The notes beneath the pieces were generated by a model that worked only from the letters and a program-made list of their open reading frames with translations, ran no database searches and had not been told where the DNA came from. From NCBI RefSeq assembly GCF_025362475.1, contig NZ_JANYGH010000058.1, forward strand, positions 186,001-250,000: a DNA stretch of 64,000 nucleotides. The letters run 5' to 3'. The position numbers were made by a program, and so were the translations under genes. This DNA comes from Mucilaginibacter sp. Lineage in GTDB: Bacteria; Bacteroidota; Bacteroidia; Sphingobacteriales; Sphingobacteriaceae. Shown here in pieces: positions 8,682-15,485 of this stretch. Numbering within the stretch: the first letter of the stretch is position 1; every line of letters starts with the position of its first letter.

Positions 8682-8853
8682 GCAAGAATTAGAGTCAAGA
8701 ATCAAGAATTTTACATTTCGCAGAAAAATGAACTTTGTGAAGCCCATTTGAAGCAATCTTAACTCTTGATTCTTAACTCCTGGCTCTTTTTCAATTGCAG
8801 CCCATTTAAAGCTGTCTTAACTCTTGATCCTTAACTCTTGACTCCTTTTCAAT
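8682..8853. repeat. GAGTCAAGAATCAAG-class repeats, including a 58-base direct duplication
   Basis: One arm (8686-8710) reads AGAGTCAAGAATCAAG. The opposite strand copies sit at 8757-8787 and 8815-8845. The segment from 8741 (AGCCCATTTGAAGC) to 8795 is repeated with few changes at 8799-8853 (AGCCCATTTAAAGC), period 58. The second copy runs into the stop codon of the downstream M16 gene (8849-8851). Confidence 0.9.
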
Positions 8854-10132
8854 ATTTGCCTACAATCACTTTATAGAAACTCTCAAAATGAAAATATTTA
8901 TTAGCCAGCTCCTGTAGCTGTGGGCTTGTGATACTTTTTATTGTGGCAGCATATCTATCGTAGTAGTCATAATCAAGATCGGCAAAATAGATACTTTTAA
9001 ACTTATCTGCATGCGAAAAAACATTCTCCAGGCTACCCAGCAACGAACCTAACATGTAATTGCGTACCAAATCAAGCTCTTCATCGGGCACCAGTTCGGT
9101 TTTCAACAGGTTAATCTCTTTTTCAATTTCAGTAATAGCCGCTTTGCACACATCGGCCCCTACTTCGGTAGCTATAAAAAATGACGCGCTTTGTTTAAAC
9201 GGCCCCAGGCCCGATCCTATACCGTAGGTATAACCTTTATCCTCGCGAATATTGGCCATCAGTCGCGATCCGAAATATCCACCAAAAACAGTGTTCAAAA
9301 CCTGTAAGGGCTGAAAATCCGGATGACTTCGCGTAACAATCGGTATCCCTATCCTGATAGCAGATTGCAGGGCATCAGGCTTTTCGGTAAGGTAAAACAA
9401 ATCTTTAGCCGATTCAATTTCCGGCTGGGTAGTATCGGCGGGGGTATCACCGTTAGTCCATCCTTTATCAAAAGTATTGGTGATGAGCGTTAAAGTTTCC
9501 GGCTCAATTTTCCCGGCAATAACAATAGTACAGTTTGATGGCTGGTACTGTTCTTTGTAGTGAGCTATCAAATCATCGCGATGCAATGCTTTATAATTTT
9601 CAAAGCTGGCTCCTAAACCATAAATGGTATTGCCGTAAATAGCCTTGTTAAAATCTCTGCGCGCTACTATATCATTTTTTTGCAGGCTAACCTGCAGCTT
9701 TTGCTGTTGGTTGCGCTTAAACGTTTCCAATTCCTTATCGGGGAAAATAGAATCGGTAAGCAGATCCATGATGACCGGTAACGTACTATGCAAATGTTTA
9801 TTTAAGCTATATAACGTAACCTGCGAGTTTTCGTAACCATAATCAACCTGCAAAAATGCGCCATAAAAATCAATCTTATCGGCTATTTGAGCTGCATTTA
9901 AGGTACCGGTTCCCTCGGTAAGCATCGAGTTAACCGCCATATTTAGCAGTGGTTTCAAGGCATCAAAGCGCAGGTTTCCAAAAATCCATTCAATACGCAC
10001 CAGTTCCTGATCGCCGGAGTTAAAGCAATAAATATTGCAGCCGTTATCAAGCTTTTTATGCTCGGGCCTTATCAGGGTTATATTATCGATAGCCTTAAAA
10101 TCGGGGGCTAATGTTCTATCTAAGTTGGTCAT
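8849..10132 (-). CDS. M16-family peptidase homologue, catalytically inactive subunit
   Basis: This 427-residue protein has the insulinase/processing-peptidase fold but lacks the HxxEH zinc motif at the expected N-terminal place ('NSMLTEGTGTLNAAQIADKIDF' stands there). It keeps the C-domain R/Y region 'ANIREDKGYTYGIGSGLG', which in M16B heterodimers is used for substrate binding. It lies 91 bases downstream of an M16 gene that does carry HLFEH, so the two most likely form one heterodimeric peptidase. Neither has a signal peptide, which suggests a cytoplasmic enzyme. The stop codon lies inside a repeat copy. Confidence 0.88.
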   Translation of the reverse strand: MTNLDRTLAPDFKAIDNITLIRPEHKKLDNGCNIYCFNSGDQELVRIEWIFGNLRFDALKPLLNMAVNSMLTEGTGTLNAAQIADKIDFYGAFLQVDYGYENSQVTLYSLNKHLHSTLPVIMDLLTDSIFPDKELETFKRNQQQKLQVSLQKNDIVARRDFNKAIYGNTIYGLGASFENYKALHRDDLIAHYKEQYQPSNCTIVIAGKIEPETLTLITNTFDKGWTNGDTPADTTQPEIESAKDLFYLTEKPDALQSAIRIGIPIVTRSHPDFQPLQVLNTVFGGYFGSRLMANIREDKGYTYGIGSGLGPFKQSASFFIATEVGADVCKAAITEIEKEINLLKTELVPDEELDLVRNYMLGSLLGSLENVFSHADKFKSIYFADLDYDYYDRYAATIKSITSPQLQELANKYFHFESFYKVIVGKY

Positions 10133-10144
10133 TTGTGATATTTT

Positions 10145-10205
10145 TCCTGGACCTGAATTATCGAATTAAAGAATGCTGACAATTCCGGTTCAGGCAGATT
10201 TAATC
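10145..10205. repeat. TCTGAACCGG-class imperfect dyad between the two M16 genes
   Basis: CCTGAATTATCGAATTAA (10152-10169) faces AATTCCGGTTCAGG (10180-10193). It belongs to the family that is best preserved at 27330-27420. It would sit inside the predicted two-gene transcript. Confidence 0.55.
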
Positions 10206-10223
10206 CTGTAAATCGTGTATAAC

Positions 10224-11459
10224 TTATTCTGCCAAATAAATCAGCGTTGATGAATTATCTTTTCTAAAAATCTTATTAGCTGCTTCCTTGATCTGTGCCG
10301 CTGTTACAGCCAGGTATTTCCCAGTTTCCTGGTTAAGGAGGTCGGCATCACCAAGCAACTCAAACGAGGCAAGGTTCATGGCTTTATCCAGCAATGACAT
10401 TTCAGAAAACACCATGGTTGATTCTGTTTTGTTTTGCACCTTGGTTAATTCATCTGCCGGAATTTCGGTGTTCTTAACTTTTTCCAGTTCTTCCCATAAG
10501 GCTGCTTCCGCCTGTTCAATACTGATGTTCTCCAGTGGTTTACCTTCAAGCACAAACATTCCTTTATCTAAACTGCTGGTAATATAAGCATGTACCTCGC
10601 TAAAGATCTGTTTATCCTGCACCAGGCTCCGGTACAGGCGTGATGAATGGCCGCGCGAAAGTATATCGCTCAATAACTCCACAGCGTAATAATCCTCATC
10701 TAAACGGGCTCCCATCTGGAAAGCTATATAAACATCGTTTAATGGCACTTTTGCAGTGACTGTTTCGCGGCGCTCTTCGCGCTGATCAGGTTCCTGCGGC
10801 AGGTTACGGTTGTATTTTTCACCTGCGGGTATTGGCCCAAACCATTTTTCTGAAAGCGCTTTTACCTCGCTGGTAGTTATGTTTCCGCCCACAACCATAA
10901 TTGCATTCTGAGGATTATAGTGTTTCTTGAAAAACGCTTTTACATCCTCAATCCTTGCCTCCTCAATATGCTCGATGGTTTTGCCGATAGTAGCCCACTT
11001 GTAAGAGTGCTCTTTGTAAACCAGCGGGCGAAGCTTTAACCAAACATCGCCGTATGGCTGGTTAAGATAACGCTGCTTAAACTCTTCAATTACCACATTG
11101 CGTTGCACCTCCAGGCTTTTCTCGCTAAAAGCAAGGTTAAGCATCCTGTCACTTTCCAGCCAGAAAGCGGTTTCGATATTGGTTGATGGCAGGGTGATAT
11201 AGTAGTTGGTAATATCGTTGCTGGTGAAGGCATTGTTTTCGCCGCCTACCCTTTGCAGGGGTTCGTCATAGCTGGGTATATTTACCGATCCGCCAAACAT
11301 CAGGTGCTCAAACAAATGGGCAAAGCCGGTTTGTTCGGGATTTTCGTCGCGGGCGCCAACATCATACAGAATGTTGAGCACCGCCATAGGCGTAGTATTA
11401 TCTTCGTGAACAATAACCCGCAGGCCATTATCCAGTGTAAATCGGTTGAACTTAACCAT
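10224..11459 (-). CDS. M16-family zinc metallopeptidase, active subunit
   Basis: A 411-residue M16B peptidase. The inverted zinc motif HxxEH is intact as 'FAHLFEHLMFGG' (H48, E51, H52), with the third ligand expected in 'NVVIEEFKQRYLNQPYGD'. The substrate groove region 'AFTSNDITNYYITLPS' is also typical. Family members cleave peptides and small proteins. No signal peptide is seen. The gene is first of two; the downstream partner lacks the zinc motif, as expected for the inactive half of a heterodimer. Target unknown. Confidence 0.92.
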   Translation of the reverse strand: MVKFNRFTLDNGLRVIVHEDNTTPMAVLNILYDVGARDENPEQTGFAHLFEHLMFGGSVNIPSYDEPLQRVGGENNAFTSNDITNYYITLPSTNIETAFWLESDRMLNLAFSEKSLEVQRNVVIEEFKQRYLNQPYGDVWLKLRPLVYKEHSYKWATIGKTIEHIEEARIEDVKAFFKKHYNPQNAIMVVGGNITTSEVKALSEKWFGPIPAGEKYNRNLPQEPDQREERRETVTAKVPLNDVYIAFQMGARLDEDYYAVELLSDILSRGHSSRLYRSLVQDKQIFSEVHAYITSSLDKGMFVLEGKPLENISIEQAEAALWEELEKVKNTEIPADELTKVQNKTESTMVFSEMSLLDKAMNLASFELLGDADLLNQETGKYLAVTAAQIKEAANKIFRKDNSSTLIYLAE

Positions 11460-11591
11460 GGACAGTTATATTTAAACAAAAAGCAAATGTAAAAATTTTG
11501 TTGGTATTGGTTTGAAGAATCGGGAAGCCCTTTTGTTTGATTATGTAGTAAATTTTAAATTTCCACTGCTATCATTTACTTTTATATCACC

Positions 11592-12140
11592 ATGACCCAA
11601 TCCGAGCTCATCAAAAAAATCACCAGTATTATTGGTAAACCCAAGGTGCTTGAGCTTAGCAGGATATTGAAGGAACAACAGTTTGCTTTACGCGATTTAA
11701 TTGATATTACTTTTCAACAGGATAAGGCTGTTGCATTCAGGGCGGTGTGGATACTCGAAAATGTCTTTCTATCTGATCCCGAAATTTATCTTGACGATTT
11801 GCACTATATGATCTCGCGGTTTGGCGAAGTGAAGCACCCAGGATGCCAGCGTCATTATGCCAAAATAATAATGCACATCACTGATGCAAAAGCCTCAAAG
11901 TCGCTACAATTAAAGCTTAAGGAAATCAACTTTGAACCAGTGGTTGAGCAACTGTTTGATTGGATGATAAATCCCAGGGCAAAAGTTGCTGTAAAAATAT
12001 TTGCAGCTTATGCCCTATTCAATTTAAAGGATTTATTCCCCTGAGTTAAAGAAGAGCTTACCGCTCAAATGGAGTTTTTAATGCGCAATGGCAGTGCAGC
12101 CATACAAGCAGGTGGAAAGAAAATTTTGAAGGAATTGTAG
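11592..12140 (+). pseudogene. HEAT-like repeat protein split by an in-frame TGA
   Basis: The first 150 codons end at TGA (12042-12044), directly after 'AAYALFNLKDLFP'. The same frame continues for 31 more codons ('VKEELTAQMEFLMRNGSA', then 'AIQAGGKKILKEL') to TAG at 12138-12140, giving 182 coding positions if the TGA is read as an amino acid. The downstream part is helical and ends like a natural C-terminus, so it looks like the real tail. The simplest reading is a TGG-to-TGA change, a truncation of the last 32 residues, or a sequencing error. The protein is all-helical and resembles HEAT-type or adenylosuccinate-lyase-like small proteins of Bacteroidetes. Its function is unknown, and the truncated form may still fold. 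Confidence 0.75.
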
Positions 12141-12335
12141 ATTTTAGATGTGCAGATTTTAAATTACAGATAGGCAGATGATTGTCTGAACCAGAATTCA
12201 TCGAATTTGTAGAATTCTTTGAATTTTGAAATTCTGTTAATTTATTAATTCGATAAATTCGGGTTCAGACATTTACCTATCTAAAAATCATCTGAAGCAC
12301 ATCTGTAATTTAAAATCTGCATATCTAAAACATCT
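12141..12335. repeat. Nested 195-base inverted repeat between convergent genes
   Basis: The outer arms are a perfect 21-base match: TGCAGATTTTAAATTACAGA plus T at 12151-12171 against its complement at 12301-12321. Inside lies a second dyad of the TCTGAACC class: GTCTGAACCAGAATTCATCG (12184-12203) against CGATAAATTCGGGTTCAGAC (12251-12270). The element starts directly after the TAG of the + gene and ends three bases before the - gene stop. Confidence 0.95.
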
Positions 12336-12337
12336 GA

Positions 12338-12682
12338 TTACGCGTGCGGCCTGTCCTGGCCGTGCAAATTATCGCTTACCTGGCCATGGCGCAGCTTGGC
12401 ATGTATGGCTGATGAGCTATCATCTGCATAAGTGCCATAGGCATTCACCAGCACTCCTTTAAGGTTATATTTTTGCGATGATACAGCATAAACTATTGAC
12501 ATATCATCGGGATTACTGGCGCCTTCAAAACGGTAAAACTCATCAATTACAAAATCTTCTTCACCCATATGTATACCCTGGGCTTTATCATCTATTGTAT
12601 CACCTTCCAGGCTAAGGTTAGCTGTGTATCCTCTTGTGAAAAGATCATTAGTGGCGTCTATTAAACTTTCGTAAGTTTTCAT
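12338..12682 (-). CDS. Small conserved protein, often labelled 'phosphoribosylpyrophosphate synthetase'
   Basis: The ATG at 12682 gives a 114-residue protein starting 'MKTYESLIDATNDLFTRGY'. An upstream in-frame ATG at 12862 would add 60 residues, but that stretch crosses the terminator at 12816-12857 and has no protein-like character, so the short form is chosen. Small Bacteroidetes proteins with this pattern ('FVIDEFYRFEGASNPDDMSIVYAV', shortened here, and 'LKGVLVNAYGTY') are often named after PRPP synthetase in databases. It is far too short for that enzyme and lacks its PRPP loop. The true function is unknown. Confidence 0.75.
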   Translation of the reverse strand: MKTYESLIDATNDLFTRGYTANLSLEGDTIDDKAQGIHMGEEDFVIDEFYRFEGASNPDDMSIVYAVSSQKYNLKGVLVNAYGTYADDSSSAIHAKLRHGQVSDNLHGQDRPHA

Positions 12683-12815
12683 AATGGTGATGTTTTGTTT
12701 AAGTGTGAGCAGTTGATAATTCACTGCTTTGATATAACTGTTGAAGTATGAATCTTGTTTCGATTTAAAACTGATTATTAAAAAATACCGGTTTAACTGC
12801 ATACTCTTTGAATCA

Positions 12816-12857
12816 AATAAAAACGCCCCGATACTACAGTAACGGGACGTTTTTATT
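12816..12857 (-). terminator. Terminator after the large lipoprotein gene
   Basis: AATAAAAACGCCCCG (12816-12830) pairs with CGGGACGTTTTTATT (12843-12857) with one mismatch and a 12-base loop. On the complement it ends in a T run, 42 bases past the stop of the lipoprotein gene. Confidence 0.85.
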
Positions 12858-12898
12858 TTCAAAGCATTTTCTTAGTAGAATACCTGGTGCAAGGCTAT

Positions 12899-14512
12899 TT
12901 ATTGCGCCTTAGCCAACCACAACGAAGCATTTAAATGCAAAGCCGGGTGCGAAGTATAGCCAGAAGGCGCATCGCCAGACCATCCATTAAACAAACTATC
13001 GTTGGTATCGCCTGTACCATCATCAGCCGGTGAGCTATCACCAATAAATACAACGCGACCAGAGCCATATGTTGCTAAAAGCGCCATGGCATTGGCTGTA
13101 CCACCATTAGTAGCGCTGTTACGCCAAAATAAGCCCTGTACACTTGAGTTGTCTGCAGGGTATAAAGTGGCGGTTGATCCGTTATAAAAAGCCAGTTTTG
13201 AAGCTGTGCCAGCCGCGCCATTTAATACTATTTGCGCGTTGGTGTTAGTACCTGTATAAACATTAGTTGACGGCCCTTCGCTGATATCAACATAGTTGAT
13301 ATTGAAACCAAAAGGATTGCTGTTATTGATACCGTTATTGGTCATCAAATCGTTCCAAACGCGTGGCGAATCGTAACCATCACCGTCCCTGTCAGATGGG
13401 TTATAGCCATTGGCATCAGTACCGGCAGTTGTAGCTGCGGTATGATCGGCTATCATAAATAAGCCTCCACCGTTGGCAACAAAGTTCATTAGGGCTGTTT
13501 TCTCGGCAGCTGTAAATAAACGGTTGGGCTCAACAACTACAAATACATCATAATTACTCAAATCCTGTGCACCTGCAGTGCCGTAGGTAATTGTTGATCC
13601 GCTTGGCAATGACTCAACCAGCTCACCGCGTTTTACCAGTTCAACTGCCCATGAAGAAATAGCGCCTTTCCAATAGGTTTCGGCAGTAGTAGCTGTAATA
13701 CCTGTGTATGATGGTGTTGGTATACGCTGCGCTTTTGTTTCAACAGTTGTACCACCTGTATACATAGGTACATTTTCGGTACCATCGGCATCAATCTGCC
13801 AATCGGCGCTGCCTGCATTTTCAAGGTGACTTGCATCAAACAGGAATTTTTTACCTGTAAGTACAGTACCGCCACCACCACCTGTGCCACCATCATTTAT
13901 GGTGACATCATCTATATCAATACGGTTGGTACCGCCGGTTAATTTACGAATCTCTAACCGTGCTGTACCAGTTACACCACTAATAGTAAACGTTGAAGTA
14001 GTAAGTGTTGTGGTAGTAGTTATAGTCGAACCTGCCTGCGCCCAGCTGGTGCCTCCGTTAACAGAATAAAATAAACCCCATGTGCTTGCCGCATCCGAGC
14101 CATAAGTGCCACTTTTTATAGTAACGCTACTTATGCCAGTAGTAACATCAAATAACATGGTAATTTTCCCGGTGTTACGAATACGGCCTGCCCATGAACC
14201 AGCTTTTAGATCGCCGGCCAGGTTGCCTATTAACGCATCATACATATTCCATGAGCTGCCGGATAAGGTTACGTTATCGCCACTGGCCGAGCCTGTAGGT
14301 GACACATCATAAGCCGTTTTAGGACTGGTTGCACCAACCTCAAACCCTTGCGTAAGTGATACCGTCTGAATTTTAAGTTTTGTTACCGATACAGCTTTGT
14401 TATCGGCAGCATTTTGAACGGGCTGACTTGAATTTTTTTGACATCCTGAGGTTAGGGCTCCGGCAAAAGCTAAGGCAGCAAAAAGCAGCCTCGAATTTGT
14501 AAATTTTAGCAT
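12899..14512 (-). CDS. Large surface lipoprotein with a GATase-like C-terminal domain
   Basis: A 537-residue protein. The N-terminus is a lipoprotein signal ('LLFAALAFAGALTSGCQK'), so it should be anchored in the envelope. Residues about 50-205 form a beta-sandwich-like module ending 'NRIDIDDVTINDGG', followed by a GGGGG linker. Residues about 220-537 resemble the class I glutamine-amidotransferase-like fold: 'VLTGKKFLFDASHLENAGSADW', 'YDVFVVVEPNRLFTAAEKTALM', 'GGGLFMIADHTAA', and an acidic 'NPSDRDGDGYDSPRVWNDLM'. Such modules occur with exported DNases or hydrolases, but no catalytic triad can be assigned. Single gene with its own terminator. Confidence 0.7.
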   Translation of the reverse strand: MLKFTNSRLLFAALAFAGALTSGCQKNSSQPVQNAADNKAVSVTKLKIQTVSLTQGFEVGATSPKTAYDVSPTGSASGDNVTLSGSSWNMYDALIGNLAGDLKAGSWAGRIRNTGKITMLFDVTTGISSVTIKSGTYGSDAASTWGLFYSVNGGTSWAQAGSTITTTTTLTTSTFTISGVTGTARLEIRKLTGGTNRIDIDDVTINDGGTGGGGGTVLTGKKFLFDASHLENAGSADWQIDADGTENVPMYTGGTTVETKAQRIPTPSYTGITATTAETYWKGAISSWAVELVKRGELVESLPSGSTITYGTAGAQDLSNYDVFVVVEPNRLFTAAEKTALMNFVANGGGLFMIADHTAATTAGTDANGYNPSDRDGDGYDSPRVWNDLMTNNGINNSNPFGFNINYVDISEGPSTNVYTGTNTNAQIVLNGAAGTASKLAFYNGSTATLYPADNSSVQGLFWRNSATNGGTANAMALLATYGSGRVVFIGDSSPADDGTGDTNDSLFNGWSGDAPSGYTSHPALHLNASLWLAKAQ

Positions 14513-14755
14513 AGTGATTTTTTAGGGTGTTTTATGTATAAGTTTATGTTTATTAACTGTATGTCAAACTTCAATAAAAATACATGGCTATATATTGCCA
14601 ATATATTAACTTATTATTAAATATAGACGTTTTAGTTAATAGTATTAATTGGAATTAAATTTTATCAGTTGCCTGGTACCGCAACGGATAATCCATATAA
14701 TCAATGAGATTTCAATAACAGTAATTGATTATATTTACACGTGATAAATGGCAAC

Positions 14756-15139
14756 ATGATGTTTACTAATTTGAAAAAACAGGCAAGGCAGAGCTTACTG
14801 GCATTTTCCTTATTGATCAGTTTTTTCGCCGTATCCGGTTATGTAAGCAGTAATCTGCCAAGCAGCACAACTACCAATACAGAAGTGCTGGCGGCTAATT
14901 CAGTCGCCTTAAAACATGGCATAAGTTATAAAAGAGCGTTCTGCTCTTTTTATAGGATCAGGCTACTCAATATTCAACTCAGCAATAATTACTATCAACG
15001 GGTATTATTGCATAATAAGCTTACCATAAGCAGATACCATCATTTGGCGCAACTTTTTTCAGCTTATAAGTCCGCTCCTGATTATCAATTCATGAACATT
15101 CCCCGTGTTTCCTATCCAGATGCAGGCCTGATAGGTTAA
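14756..15139 (+). CDS. Small exported protein of unknown function
   Basis: The ATG at 14756 gives 127 residues with a signal segment ('KKQARQSLLAFSLLISFFAVSG'). A GTG at 14741 in the same frame would add five residues, but ATG-ATG at 14756-14761 is the better start. The mature part is basic and tyrosine-rich ('YKRAFCSFYRIRLLNIQLSN'). No family is recognised. Confidence 0.5.
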   Translation: MMFTNLKKQARQSLLAFSLLISFFAVSGYVSSNLPSSTTTNTEVLAANSVALKHGISYKRAFCSFYRIRLLNIQLSNNYYQRVLLHNKLTISRYHHLAQLFSAYKSAPDYQFMNIPRVSYPDAGLIG

Positions 15140-15232
15140 CGAACCCACAATTCCCAATTTATTGAATTAAGTAAAATTTATTTAACGGTTTAACTGTGCC
15201 TTAAAGCCAGCTAAATGTTTATTGCCTGCTAC

Positions 15233-15424
15233 ATGAAAAAGCTTAAAAAGCTATTGAGGCTTATTTGCCTTGCTGTATTTTTATTATTGGCCGTAACCGG
15301 AATTTCCATAGCCGGGGCCGCCCCTATTCTTGCCAAAAACGAAGAGCGTTTTAATAACACTGAAAGCCCCGTAGAGATGGTTGACAAGAAGAAGGAGGAG
15401 GAGGAAAAAGATGATGTTTTTTAA
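15233..15424 (+). CDS. Small single-span membrane or exported protein
   Basis: A 63-residue protein starting 'MKKLKKLLRLICLAVFLLLA', a positively charged start followed by one hydrophobic segment, then a highly charged tail with 'DKKKEEEEKDD'. An ATG at 15215 would add six residues, but the MKK start is typical of a membrane anchor. It is followed directly by a strong terminator. Similar small proteins occur in Sphingobacteriaceae; the function is unknown. Confidence 0.55.
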   Translation: MKKLKKLLRLICLAVFLLLAVTGISIAGAAPILAKNEERFNNTESPVEMVDKKKEEEEKDDVF

Positions 15425-15432
15425 GTTCAAAA

Positions 15433-15463
15433 AAAAAAGAGCGGCCCGGCGGGTCGCTCTTTT
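15433..15463. terminator. Bidirectional terminator between the small membrane protein and clpB
   Basis: AAAGAGCGGCCC, loop GGC, then GGGTCGCTCTTT forms a 12-bp stem with one G-T pair. It is flanked by an A run on one side and a T run on the other. Confidence 0.92.
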
Positions 15464-15485
15464 AATTATATGATGGAGTTAAATA

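Noticed and set aside
12683..12862. 60-residue N-terminal extension of the small conserved protein
   Set aside because: It runs through the terminator of the lipoprotein gene and lacks protein-like composition; the ATG at 12682 starts the conserved part.
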